Assembly (NCBI RefSeq): GCF_016906535.1
Contig: NC_057383.1
Span: 1,736,001-1,800,000, forward strand
DNA from: Rhizoctonia solani
Taxonomy: Eukaryota > Basidiomycota > Agaricomycetes > Cantharellales > Ceratobasidiaceae
Reading direction: 5' to 3'
Length of the DNA stretch: 64,000 nucleotides
Shown in pieces: positions 35,335-46,446 of the stretch (its first letter is position 1; each line of letters opens with the position of its first letter). A program made the translations under genes and the position numbers. Below the pieces are notes generated by a model. That model did no database searches. It was not told the DNA's origin and saw only the letters and a program-made list of their open reading frames with translations.

Positions 35335-37448
35335 TTACTTCCTGGGAGTGAATACCAATGGTATTTTCCCCGGAGCCAATGTAGCCCTTGTAGTAGGGCT
35401 CAAGAGCCTCTCTCGCAGTTTAAGCATTGGCTCTCCTTCAATGAAATTGAACTTTGTCCTATCTATCGTGACGCTATATCTAGACAAAAGCCTCACGAGG
35501 ACAGTGAGCGCCGTGGTTTCCGCGAACCTATGTACCAAGATGTTAGCCAGTATCTCCTAACATATTTCTAAACAGACTGATGGGACTCCTGACCTTCTAC
35601 CGATACAAGCTCTCGGCCCCGCAAGGAATGGAATGAATGCATCTTTGTTCCAGTTTGGCTCCAAAAATCGAGCAGGAATAAAATCGGTGGGGTCGTCCCA
35701 ATAGTTGGGGTTGTAATGAAGGCCGGGTATGTTAATGATTACTTGTGACCCATTTTTGATTGAGATTGTAGTAGGCTGTTTGGAGTCGTGAGGTATATAG
35801 GTAAGGGATGTATCGAATCCAGCACGCCTAGGGAGCTCTGGCCCCTGTTCAGGTTTTGAACGAAGTGAGATAGAGTCCTTAAATGTCTAGCACAAGAACT
35901 CACTATAGGATAGAGACGAAGCGTTTCATACCACACAGCTTGTGTATACGTATATTTTGGCAAGTCTTCGTAGCCCTGCTCTTCATTAGTTGTGTATACG
36001 TTAACAGTGGATATGCGACTTACAAAATCATCACGCTCCTTTTGTAGCCACTCTATCTCTTCAATCACCTTGCGTTGTTCTTCTGGATAGACGGACAACA
36101 ATGCGAGTGTGAAGGCTAGTGAGTGAGCAGTCGTCTCGTGTCCAGCAAACAGAAATAGGAAAACGTTTCCTATAAGAGGTTTAGTAGGCATACATCTCAA
36201 TACAATCGACATACCTAATAGTTCCTCTTCGGAAAGTTTGCTGGAGTCGTCATGGGCCAGCAGGAGTTGGTTAAATAGATCATGCTGTTCCTCAGCTTGA
36301 GCTTGGCTACCGGGAGTATTATCCGCGCGTCGAGAAGATATCATCTCTTGGAAATAGAGCTAATGGCTATCATCAGAAAGTATGTATCTTCGGTATGGGC
36401 CCAAACTCACCCTCATCTCTTGGTATGCATCTCTTACGTGTACCCAGTGTTTGGTCCAGCCAAACATCCACTTTGGCATAACAATAATCAGAGGCAGATT
36501 TTTAGATACCGTGAACAGAGCTTGTTTAAAAGTGAACTTGTGTCCTTCGGGTGCCTCTCCGTCATTCCACCACTCGATGTCTTGACCAAACCCTGCCTTG
36601 GAGATGACGCAAAGAGTAATCTGATCAACGGTAAGCTTCGATATTCCCGGAGGTGACTGGGTTGTACTAACCTGCATTGTAACCTGGCCGTCTATATCTT
36701 GGATGCGAGTGGGTTGATCGCGGCTCCAGGTGCTGGTCATTTGGTCGACAAATCCCTTGGCAGAAACTTGGACCAAGCGGTTGTTTTTCTAAACACATAG
36801 ACCACATTAGTGGCCGTTTGCCTCCGGTTATGAGTCCCTACATCAGAAAATACGGGTGCTACAATCTTTCGCTGCCTTCTCCACTCTTCTCCTTCGGAAA
36901 CAATAAGGTTTCTCCCAAAGATAGTTAGAAATTGGTAGTCATCATTGTGCTTTTGGAACGCTCCACGGGACGCTAGTATTTGCTAGAGGGACAGTTAATG
37001 AATCCCGACCAAACGAATCAAAGGCCTGGGAAACTCACCTTCAATGCTTCTGCATCCGAGACGAAATAAGCAGAAGTCGTAGGAATTATTCCTACACCAG
37101 CATATATGTCCATTCCAAATTTATCGAACACTAGCCTCGGCATCAGTTATTCCGCCCTAGGTATAGAAGTGTAGGGCCTACACTCGCGCTTGAGGCGAAA
37201 CCCATGGTTCGGTCCAGAAGATATAAATGGTATCGGTGGAATTATAAAGCCCAGTATACTAGAGATTAGTATTAGCATGCGATTCAGCGACCATTTTTGA
37301 TATTCGGAGCATACCTTTGCGGAGGAAAAAGCAGACGCAGGGTGGGAACATGACCGATCCTGGCAATTTCTTTACGGAATTTCATGCGCAAATCTATGAG
37401 CCACACGATTATGCAGCCCGACGCCACTGCTGTTATCAGCGAAATCAT
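35335..37448 (-). CDS. Cytochrome P450 (CYP4/CYP52-like motif set)
   Basis: Haem monooxygenase with ATG at 37448 and last codon before the stop at 35335. The N-terminal signal anchor is LITAVASGCIIVWLIDL. Exons then encode GFIIPPIPFIS, FGRNLIVSEGEEWRRQRKIV (C-helix WxxxR), and the I-helix LFLFAGHETTAHSLAF (about 36125-36175). The K-helix is VWYETLRLYPI (about 35910-35940), then HYNPNYWDDPTDFIPARF, and FLAGPRACIGRR (about 35597-35632) with the axial cysteine. All signature residues are present. About ten short introns, roughly 540 residues. Not closely similar to the other three P450s here (a different GPRACIG loop and I-helix). FAGHETT plus GPRACIGRRFA is typical of fungal CYP5150/CYP4-like proteins; substrate unknown. 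Confidence 0.92.
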
Positions 37449-38185
37449 TGTGCGCGGTTAGACTGGAAAATGAAGACTAGTCGACAAACCAGCAAGGTTT
37501 GGTGGGGCAGCCCAAGCGAATACGTCTCATGTGATGCCATCATGAAACCCATGTAGTTTACGCGCCCTTATACCCGATATGCCCTTTTTAAATTTCATGT
37601 TGCGTCTCGTTTCCGCAACCTGCCAAGTGCCTGTTGTCTGGCCCCTTTGTTTTTGTCTCATCTCTTTCTCTTGGTGTAGCATCTTCAATTTATCTCGGTC
37701 TTGTGAGCAGTTTGTTTTAGTTAGTATGTGGGTGTCTCTCGGGACTCCCAACTGCCAACCAAACTTATAGCTACGTAATGGCGCAATAATCTCTCATGGC
37801 AGGAGTAGAAGAATTTTATACTCATTGAATGTAGCATACACTCCGTTCACTAACTCATGTCCAGTGTACCCAAATTTCTATTTCGCCTACCAATGCGTTC
37901 ATTTGCCCCTGATGTATGTAGATTAGTCGCCGTGGTTTGGAGCTCAATAGCCACTGAATGCTGTGCTAGTGGTGGCTGGATAGTAACCTTATTCCGATCC
38001 CATTTTAGATACAACAAGCGCCCTCTCGGCACAAAGAACCGGATAATGAAACCAATAGATTATTTGGGCACATATGCAATCCTTAATCATTTTGGGGCTG
38101 TATGAACGATATTCAACACAACTGGGATAGCAACAACTTCACCTAAATACATATCCAAGTGGTCCTAGGTATTCGGAATTTACAA
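37449..38185. other. Gap of 0.7 kb
   Basis: Promoter side of the P450 (start 37448) and 3' flank of PEX3 (stop 38186). No gene seen; short frames of 60-80 codons have no recognisable motif. Confidence 0.5.
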
Positions 38186-40445
38186 TTAGGCGTAAGATCC
38201 CGGAACCCCTTCAAAGGAAGAGAGGACAACTGCCGAGTAACCCGCCACTTCTCGTAATTCTCCAAACCCCTATCAGCGAGAGTTAGCTCGCTGCGAGAAA
38301 GAACGATAGCCGTTTCCTACTCACTTCGATGATTTCATTGGGCACTCCATTGAGTGCTAAATGCGTCCACCGCGCCACTCCTGGCAATAAAGCGGCTAAC
38401 TTGACTTTTGCGCCCTCACTATCAGGGTTTGTACTTGCGATCTCTCCAAATTCGCCACTTCGTATCAGCCCGTCCTTCATCGCGATTGTGCCAAGGTCTA
38501 TGCATTTTCGAAGCGCGATGGCGAAGTCGGCAGAAGAAATATGGTCGCGTGTGGCACTTAACAGAGTTGAGAGTGCTGGGTCAATGTGAGCCAATGAGGA
38601 AGTCAGACCGCCAGATGCAAGAGTTGTTGATATGTCGGCTGGAGTATTGGGAAGAAGAGTCGGGAGAGTGCTGTTTTGAACTTAGCACAGTTCGGGTATC
38701 ATCAACAAACGGTAAAACGCACTCGAAATTAAGAAGGAAAGTAGCTGGATCCCCTTCGATAATTGCCCGAACTCGGAGAATCAGCTCTTCCAACTCCTTT
38801 GGTGAAATCTGTGATTTGAGGGATAGTCTAATTAAACCATTAGAAAATTTGTCAATAAAAACACAGCAGGACACACCAAATCCCAAGTTCTCAAATAGTG
38901 AAACCCAGCCCTAAATTAACTCACCCATTAAAAACTTCAGAAACGGCCTCTCTGACTCGCTCGCCAATGTGTTTCCATCCACGATTGAGGAACCACCAAC
39001 CGAGAGTCAAAAACTTGCGCTCGGTAAGTGACCCAACGCCATCACGACCGAAAAGTCCGCCGCGACCGGATGCATCCCACCAACGTCCTTCTTCGTCCCA
39101 GTACCCACCTTCTTCGTCGAGGTCCATTTCGTCACCCATCTCCGAGTCAGGATGAATTGATAGAACGTCACCGTCTTCGGAGACCGGGGATCCAAAAAAG
39201 AGACCTCCAGATGCGGCTCGCCGTTGCTTGCTCTCAGCTCTTCGGGCTTCGCGGATGGCAGCGAGGTACCTGTATCGTGCAAGCAGAGAAAGCTGGGTGT
39301 TCGTAAGAAGCGCGAGCAAAGCGAGAGCATAGAGTGAGGTTAGGGCACGAGTAAATGCTGTTTCCAACAGGTTAGACGTAATCCCACGTGGTAACATAAA
39401 TGCTCGTACTAAGGATGGTGAGCTCTTTCCACAAGGCCAACTTCTCCTTATTAGACAACGGGGGTGGGGTGGGGAAGTTTTCCGTGGAAGGAGGATAATC
39501 CAGATTGACCATCTGTAGATTGACAAAATAAGTAAACCTAGATTGGTTAAAGGGATTTGACGTACAACCGCAGAGTCCTTATCAGCACTACTACCACTGG
39601 CCTGGGACGAAGTCTCTGGAACACTCATCAATGAGTCAGACTTGGTATCGGTTCCTCCCGAGATAGACCCTTGCTCGGGGATGCCATTGGGATCAATATT
39701 GACGTCGGCTTCGATTATAGACTCTAATTCATCCCTTGGCCCTCCAGCATCCTCGGGCGATCTTTCCACATCTGCATCACCACCGTCCGTGGGGAGCGAG
39801 TGAAACTCAGTTGTTGCACCGGCACCTGTCTCGGATTGAGTATCTACATCTGTTCCAGTCGTGGGTGGAACCGAATGAGTCGGGAGGGATAATGATTGCT
39901 CTGCGGAGGTGGTAGCAACGTCACCTGCAGAAAGGGACAAGGAGTTTTCGCTAGAGGCCGAGAACTGTTCAACCCAGCTTTTGGCATCGTTTGAATTAGG
40001 AGGAACTGAGTCACGAGCGGAAGTGGAAACATTCGAGGGCGGGGGCTCAGAGAGCTGGGGAGGTGCGAGTGGTTGAGCGAGAGGCTGACGGGGAGCACGA
40101 GATTGTTGGAGGCGAGATATGAGAGACTCGACATCCATGTCGTTCATTATTTGCGTAGCCAGAGTTGGTAAATGTGCCATTGTAGTGAAAGTAGAGTCCT
40201 GTACATTTTGCTGGAAGCGCCTGACCAAGCTGCATATGGATAATGCCATAAGATCTCCAACGTGTAACATGTGCTATGATTGCGTACTTATCCTTGTCTC
40301 CTCGCTCTCTCATTATTCGGTCTCTGACCTCTTCGAGGCGAGCTACAATGTATTGTCCAGTAACATACCCTACGCCGAGCCCTCCTACAGTGGCCAGCAG
40401 CCCACGGCGTCTGTCATAGAGATAATTTCTGGTACTTTCAAGCAT
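38186..40445 (-). CDS. PEX3: Peroxisomal biogenesis factor 3 (peroxin-3)
   Basis: Peroxisomal membrane receptor that docks Pex19 with cargo membrane proteins. Starts at ATG 40445 with MLESTRNYLYDRRRG and a hydrophobic segment (GLLATVGGLGVGYVTGQYIV) that is the expected N-terminal membrane anchor. The next exon continues DNLVRRFQQNVQDSTFTT and MAHLPTLATQIMNDMDVESL, the hallmark PEX3 block. A low-complexity Ser/Pro/acidic insert (about 40100-39560) follows, then KLALWKELTILS and the helical core (ALALLALLTNTQLSLLARYRYL, LTLGWWFLNRGWKHIGERV, SPKELEELILRVRAII). It ends with HISSADFAIALRKCID and ELREVAGYSAVVLSSFEG; stop 38186-38188. The insert and an acidic/Trp-rich loop (about 39060-39170) make it longer than the usual 370-450 residues. 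Family call firm; several exon boundaries judged by eye. Confidence 0.9.
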
Positions 40446-40643
40446 TTGTAAAAACTCAAAGCATCGGTCAGAGTGAACACAAGGTGGCGGACGAGCGACG
40501 ATGATGTCCTCTCGGTGTCGGGAATGTAAACGCGTGCGTTACCCGGCCAAAACATCTGATGACATCAGCTTACATGTGATTAGGCGTTACACAGTGTAAT
40601 AGTAATATCTCTTCAACTTACCCCCACATTTATCTTTGTGCAA
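40446..40643. promoter_or_regulatory. Divergent promoter, PEX3 / small membrane protein
   Basis: 198 bases between two divergent start codons; must contain both promoters. No individual element identified. Confidence 0.4.
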
Positions 40644-41157
40644 ATGGTAAAATCGTCAGTTTAAGCTAGGTAATATCACTAATTAAAATAACAGGGTGGA
40701 GGAGGACAATATCCTTATCCCAAACACGTTTGGACCCCGTCTGGTAAGTCAGGTTAACTCATGATTTCCGCTTTTTATCACTCAATCTTTCCCAGGTGGA
40801 TGGTGGACCCGTCCTCACAATTGGGTTGCCAATACTGCTATTGCTACGGCCGGTATCGCTGCTCTTACCTATGGAGTATGGCAACACAGTGCTAAAGTTG
40901 AGGTCAGTGCTCTGCCCCGACCCCTATGCGTATCACGAATCCCTTGCCACCCACTCCAAACTCCACAGAGAAAACTGACTTTCTGGGCTCATCACAGCAA
41001 CGACATGCTGAACCTGTCAAGTGGATACCTTCAATGTTGGTAAGTTGAACTTTCTTTCAATCCATGAAAATTTGTATTGATCAGCCGGCGATTGGTCGGT
41101 TAGTGGGCCCGAGAATTCAAAGAAGGGAAACTGGGTATTAAAGACCAGAACGCTTGA
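40644..41157 (+). CDS. 84-residue single-span membrane protein, probably mitochondrial
   Basis: Five exons: 40644-40646 (the ATG alone), 40695-40743, 40796-40902, 40998-41039 and 41104-41157, all with GT...AG introns and one continuous frame. The protein has a conserved-looking front, YPYPKHVWTPSGGWW and RPHNWVANT, one hydrophobic helix (AIATAGIAALTYGVW), and a basic tail (HAEPVKWIPSMLWAREFK). I recall similar short proteins with a YPYPK...GGW front across fungi, some linked to the mitochondrial inner membrane (perhaps the yeast YDR381C-A group); that assignment is not verified. The one-codon first exon is inferred because no longer upstream exon joins in frame. Confidence 0.75.
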
Positions 41158-42041
41158 AATCATACTGTCATATGATTACGCAAATCAATCAATTTTTCTA
41201 GACGCTCTGGCATTGTGCGTGTGTGTAAGCGTAAGAGGGGGATCGGCGCGAAGGCTCGGGGATTCTGACCGACCACGCAAGCGAACAACGTGAACAGCGG
41301 CTAGTGACTAACGATTACACATAGGGTCTCAGGTGAGCTACTCAAGTGATCACGTATACGTGAATCTCTTTATGGAACATCAGTAGCTCATATGAGATCT
41401 AATGCGGCAGTACGAGGGGAAAAAATAGCCCGCGGCGGAATAATGCGACGAATCTTCTATTCTTACACACGGAAGTACCATACCACTAGGCAACGGCAAG
41501 TGATCCCACTACGGCGTTCTGGACATTCATCAAAACCATCAATAACGCACCCCACTGCCACACACAATGATTCGGTCGACAATACAGTCGCTCACGTGGT
41601 TGTACTTATCTGTTGCCTGGCAATTCATCTGTGAGTTCTCGGATAGCTGCGGCTGACTGACTCGGCGATGGCCGGCCTCGCCGAGGACCGCTAATATATC
41701 AAGGTATCGACGCACACAGGTTGCATTTACCCGGTTTTGGTCGGCTGTAAGGTCCTTAGCCGACTAAACACAGCCATGATCTAACCCCCTTCCTTATCAA
41801 GCAGCAAACTAACCTATAAGCAGGGATAGGTTGGAGTGGGATTATACGGCTTGGGAAATGATGGAAAAAGACACAGCGTTGAGTTGTGCTCGATATCGCA
41901 TTCAATCAATTTTCGTAATGATGGGCTCTAAATAGTTTGCTCTCGGTGGCGAAACAGCATAAAAGGTGGATTGTGATTTCACGCATACCCCGAGTACCCG
42001 GATAACCAACCAACAATCAAAGAAGACAAAAATTTACTATA
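41158..42041. other. Gap of 0.9 kb
   Basis: Upstream region of the first DUF6699-type gene. A TATA-like CATAAAA lies at 41958-41964, about 80 bases before the start codon. A GC-rich near-palindrome (GGCGATGGCCGGCCTCGCC) is at about 41664-41683. No gene seen. Confidence 0.5.
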
Positions 42042-43100
42042 ATGTCTCTCCGGCCTCACGATGGTTTACCAAATACTGAACCACATAATACACTCTATCC
42101 CGAGATTCACCATCCACGACCGACCCGTCCCCTCGCTATTCGGCGCGTAACAATCGCAGCGATGGTCGATGAGGCGAGCCATCCATCCCAGCCACATTGC
42201 GTTCCTGCGATAGATGCGCCTGACAATGAAAAGGTCGATCATAATGACGACAACGAGGTCCCTACTCCCGGGACTGATCAGCGTTCTCCAAGTGCCCCCG
42301 CCGGTACGTATCTGCCCCCAAATGCCTCACAGTTGTTAAAACACATTTGTCTAGCTTTAAGCCGGCCACCTGCTCAGTTACCCCTTAAAATTCACTCCAT
42401 TCTTACCGTACCATCCGCATTACGCTCGCGTTCGCATATTCGACTCACCTGGGATGTCCGTTTCTCACCGGACGCACCACCCCCCTCCCAAGTGAACCGT
42501 CGTGACAGTACATGTTCTCACCACTCGAATTCGACACTACAATCCTGGCATAGCAATTCGAGCACAACGGTACCCAACCTGCATATGCGCCCTCGTTCCA
42601 ATACCCAGCCCGGCACAGAGCTTGAGCTTGCATCCGACATGCACGCTCGGTTGAATCTTAACTATAATTCTTATCCGGTGGCTGAACCAATCTCTCCCAG
42701 TGCAGCCAATGTTGGGGCGTCAGCTCAAGCATTCGGTGATCACCCGTTGGCGCTTGAACCCGCAACAAGCCCACCGCGCAGTCGAATGCTCATCATTTGT
42801 AGAGATTTGCTTGAGTGGTTTATCCCCATATATGCGTCTGACCCAGGAATCGGGTGTACCGTACTCGATGTGGTCCGAGGTATTTACAAGGCGCTGCAGA
42901 GAAAGGTCGAAGTTTCCAGCCACACAAGGTCCTCGAGTGATGGCACCCGGGCTGGACCCGGGTGGAAACGGGTGGAGTGGCTACGTGATAAGACCGTCTT
43001 TGTATGCATTGGACGAGACGAGGCGCTTGCCCGCCGCCGCGTGCCCAAGATTCCAGCAGATGAGGTATTTGTGCTTACACTCGCACGGCGTAGGGAATGA
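42042..43100 (+). CDS. DUF6699-type protein A (basidiomycete-specific family)
   Basis: Intronless frame of 352 residues. The N-terminal ~100 residues are disordered and rich in Pro, His, Asp and Asn. From about residue 110 a compact domain begins: a hydrophobic strand (LLKHICLAL), LTWDVRFSPD, then after a Ser-rich insert the pattern RMLIICRDLLEWFIPIYA, GCTVLDVVRGIYKAL and RVEWLRDKTVFVCIGRDEA. The order WDxR...P, lpW.i.v, TVxDVL, WLxxKTxF matches the DUF6699 family I recall from Agaricomycetes. Function unknown. The next gene downstream encodes a paralogue in the same orientation. A later ATG (42162) is possible but the first is preferred. Confidence 0.75.
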   Translation: MSLRPHDGLPNTEPHNTLYPEIHHPRPTRPLAIRRVTIAAMVDEASHPSQPHCVPAIDAPDNEKVDHNDDNEVPTPGTDQRSPSAPAGTYLPPNASQLLKHICLALSRPPAQLPLKIHSILTVPSALRSRSHIRLTWDVRFSPDAPPPSQVNRRDSTCSHHSNSTLQSWHSNSSTTVPNLHMRPRSNTQPGTELELASDMHARLNLNYNSYPVAEPISPSAANVGASAQAFGDHPLALEPATSPPRSRMLIICRDLLEWFIPIYASDPGIGCTVLDVVRGIYKALQRKVEVSSHTRSSSDGTRAGPGWKRVEWLRDKTVFVCIGRDEALARRRVPKIPADEVFVLTLARRRE

Positions 43101-43728
43101 TAGTGGAGTGTCAAGGAATACTGTGTCCTCAATAATGTACTGCGTTGAGCGATGACGGAGTGTATCTATGGTGTATCGTACCGCTAGACTGCGGATTTTC
43201 CTTATTGAATCAATTATAGGCCTCGGCTACTCGGATCCTTTGTCTAGTCCGCCCAATTAAGGAAAGTTGATCATCCAAGAGATCGACGGGCAGTGTGAGA
43301 GTGATATTTGCTTGATGACGTAGAAACAGTGCCCAAATAATTCCCGAACGCAATTTGTTACCCTCTCGTCACCGCCCTTCCGTATCAGGGCTTATCTAGG
43401 GTCTAAGTCCCTAGATATGTGAAGTTTCCGGGTCTTCATCAGGTCGCAGAGTATTATAAAACCCTGAACGTGGCTGTTCAGCGGTACCGGATTGCAAACT
43501 CGGTCATGAAGCATCAACCGAGTCACATCGCCTCAGGGTCTACGTCCCGACGGCTGCCAAACGTGCTGCGTGGTCCCGACTTTCTAGAGCGCCCATCAGG
43601 GCAGTGATCTCGTCTATAAAACCTGACATCCTACCGCGTAGATCACCACAACTACCACATCTGTGCATTGCACCTCAAGGCCGCGCTACCTACTACTCAC
43701 TTCATTTCAGACGCCTCACATACTCACA
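43101..43728. other. Spacer between DUF6699-type genes
   Basis: Intergenic; 3' region of gene A and promoter of gene B, including a TATA box at 43615-43621. No gene seen. Confidence 0.5.
43615..43621 (+). promoter_or_regulatory. TATA box of DUF6699-type gene B
   Basis: TATAAAA, 114 bases before the ATG at 43729 and 48 bases before an in-frame ATG at 43663. The spacing does not decide the start by itself. Confidence 0.45.
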
Positions 43729-44646
43729 ATGGCCTACCAGCCGTCGTCGTCTCAGCAGCGTTCGCTGTTCTGCCAGTGCAACAAGACACCTTGCGTGTGC
43801 TGGCCATCGACAACTGCTCCTTCGCGCCCTCGTACCCAGTCGCGACCGCAGCCACCTACCCAGTCGCCACTCACTGCGGCAACGGTGCGACCGCACTATC
43901 TTCCGGCTCAGACTCAGCAGCTACCATCTCCGCATACACCTTCATATGCATCTCCACCAGTGGTCATGCACCAATCCCCCAATCCTGCCATGTCGCCGTC
44001 TCTCACGGTGCCATCCCACTACCAGGCGGCGAACTCTGCGACCGCCACTCGCTCGCCTCAACTGAACACAATTCAGCTTCACCCAATTCTCAAAGCCCAG
44101 TCGATCTTGCGCACACCCGACTCTCCGTCTGCTCTCCGTCTCCGCTGGGACATCCGGAAGTCTCCCACAGAGGCCACGATCCACTCTCAGCATGAACCTG
44201 AATACCTCTACGAGCACCCTACAAGCGTCGCGTATGCCACCAACCCACCTGTCCCATACTTACTGGTCGCCTGCAACGATGCACTCCCATGGCTTGCGCC
44301 TGTTCATGCTCGCGAAGGCTCGCAAGGCGTGACCATACGCGACGTGCTCGAGGCTATCTCTGAAGTCATCCACACCCAAGTCGACGCAAACATGGCCCAG
44401 CTTCTTCCTACCGACGAGGACCGCGCACGACTATACCAAGCCTACCACGACCGCGTCAAGCGTACTCGCGCACACGAAAACAGGGGCCTGCTTGCCATCG
44501 ATTGGCTCGGCGAGAAGACTTTGTTCGTATGTCTCGAACGTGACGAAGCTGTCGCACGTAAGCGTGTCAAGGAGGAGCATATGTGGCCATATGTGTTCTC
44601 CCTGAAGCTCAAGATGCGCAAGGGTGCACTAGTATCTGATGCCTAA
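43729..44646 (+). CDS. DUF6699-type protein B
   Basis: Single exon, 305 residues. Starts MAYQPSSSQQRSLFCQCNK with a short Cys cluster (CQCNKTPCVC) followed by a low-complexity Pro/Gln/Thr/Ser segment. The domain covers about residues 120-295: LHPILKAQSILRTP, LRLRWDIRKSP, PYLLVACNDALPWLAPVHA, GVTIRDVLEAISEVIHTQV and LAIDWLGEKTLFVCLERDEA. It clearly shares the block order of the upstream protein. A longer start at 43663 would add 22 residues; 43729 is preferred because that extension looks unrelated. Codon choice is strongly C-ending, suggesting good expression. Confidence 0.78.
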   Translation: MAYQPSSSQQRSLFCQCNKTPCVCWPSTTAPSRPRTQSRPQPPTQSPLTAATVRPHYLPAQTQQLPSPHTPSYASPPVVMHQSPNPAMSPSLTVPSHYQAANSATATRSPQLNTIQLHPILKAQSILRTPDSPSALRLRWDIRKSPTEATIHSQHEPEYLYEHPTSVAYATNPPVPYLLVACNDALPWLAPVHAREGSQGVTIRDVLEAISEVIHTQVDANMAQLLPTDEDRARLYQAYHDRVKRTRAHENRGLLAIDWLGEKTLFVCLERDEAVARKRVKEEHMWPYVFSLKLKMRKGALVSDA

Positions 44647-45173
44647 ACTGCGCTCACTGTGCCCACTGCGTATACTTTTCACATTTGATATTTTCTTTCC
44701 TTTCTCCTCCTTTCTTTGTGTTTTCCCCCGTTTAATAACCTATTGTATAAGACTTTATTGAGACATTGTATCGATTTCCTGTTTTCCGATCTCGGCTGTA
44801 CCTGGATTTACCACACGCTCGTTTCCTTCGTTTTACGTCCTATTTGTAGCATATACCCTGTTTTCTGTACCCTCTCTCCTCTTTTGTCTCTGCCGCCTTC
44901 AAGCGACCCAAGAGGGACGCATATAGTTCATGACTCGGATGAAATGTGATGGATTATGACATGAACCGTGAAATTAACCGGGCTTTAAGCCCGGGGTCTG
45001 AAAATAAGGTCAAGCGACAGAGAGCCGAACAAGCCCAGCATAAGAATCACGTAACGGTATTTGCGGAGATGCTGTCACCGAGCACCGGTTAAGCATCAAA
45101 GTATTGAAGACAAGTATTCCAATATGGTATATATAGTTTAAATCTAAGTCATACAGCTACTTTTCATCAAGTT
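44647..45173. other. Convergent spacer, 527 bases
   Basis: 3' flanks of the DUF6699-type gene B and the minus-strand F-box-like gene; pyrimidine-rich after 44690. No gene seen. Confidence 0.5.
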
Positions 45174-46446
45174 CTATCGGGTCACGCGAGCCCGCTCCGA
45201 GATCCACCAAGGTAATCGAACATTCTCTAGACCTGGACACGCATCTTTCCACGCTCTAATAATGACTCTAGTCTCTTCTACCGAGGGGAGACATGTGCCT
45301 TCACCAAGCGGATTATATCCGTCCGTCACAGAGATCGTTCCTTCAGAAGGAGTACTGCTTCCATCGAAAGAGCACCCCCCATCCAGAGAAGCACACTCGC
45401 CAATCGGCGAGCCTCCCAACAACGGACCACGAGCCTCAGCATTGCACTCCATACGAATGGTTTTCAACTCGGTAAACCCCTCGAGCACCGGGGTCAAGGA
45501 TTCCAAAACCGCCTATATTCCAAGGTGCATATAATCAGCCCCCCGGATACCCCTGTAAGCCCGAGTGACTTGTACGTACGGTTGTAAAGAAGCTCGGCCC
45601 AGCGACGATTCCAAGCTTCTTCAACGCCGGGACGTGTCGCGCAAACGGTTCCAGAATAAGCGGCGCTTGGGTGGGCGAGATGATTACGTGGCCGAGCCGC
45701 AGCGTGACGGACCGGAGAGATTCGATATGGTCTGGAGCGGGCGACGCGTCTCGCCACCCACGCCCAAACTCTCGGTGACTTTGGTCTCCTCCTAGAGCAC
45801 TTAGGACTTTGTCCCCGAGGAGTGGAATAAAGGGCGCGTCTGTGAGGATTACGTGTTTCAGCTTTCGTACTGGGAGGCTGCTCAGAGCGGGAGCGGCACA
45901 CGCGAGATGAGTCAGTCGCGGGAGTGCATTAGCCGGAAGTCTCAGAGCAAGTCCGTGAGAATGAAGTGTGAGGTGACTGATAGACGGGTGTGTGGTAAGG
46001 AACGAAACGAGTGAAGCGCTAGAGGCCGTAGTTGAAAACCGCGTTAGTCGAGGTAACGAGTTTACTGAATCGGGAAGTGCCCAGCCTGTTTCGCCCCGCG
46101 CGCACCAAACTAATTCGTTCAATTTTTGAAGTTTACCACTTTCGAATAGGAGTTTAAGTTTCCTGAGAAGAGAAGGTAGGTATCGAGTGCCCAGTCCTTC
46201 CTCTGCGTCCGGTCCATCCAGGCCTAGCAAGAGACTTTGAACGCATTGAGCAAGATCAGAGCACGTCGAAAGTGTTCGAACGAGTAACAAGACGCGAGCT
46301 GGTGAGTCAGCCTGGGGAGAAGTGTAGAGTATCGGCTCGGCGATCGCCCTCGTTCGATGAGAAGCCAGGCATATTGCCGCAAGTCCGCTCGGATCGACAG
46401 AGCGAAAGATACGATGTAAAGTCTCTGTGGGCAATCGGTAATCCAC
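45174..46446 (-). CDS. F-box-like protein with leucine-rich repeat features
   Basis: Two exons, 46446-45580 and 45512-45174, with one in-frame intron, 401 residues. The front is F-box-like: MDYRLPTETLHRIFRSVD then LAAICLASHRTRAIAEPILY. The rest has irregular leucine-rich repeat patterns (LPRLTRF, ISHLTLHSHGLAL, LPRLTHLACAAPAL, RSVTLRLGHVI, VPALKKLGIV and, in exon 2, LTPVLEGFTELKTIRM). Such proteins usually recruit targets to SCF ubiquitin ligases. Fungal genomes carry many diverse members; target not predictable. Confidence 0.82.

Noticed and set aside
43604..44195. Overlapping plus-strand frames within DUF6699-type gene B
   Set aside because: They are other-frame shadows produced by the C/G-biased codon use of the real gene; the frame at 43729-44646 carries the family blocks.
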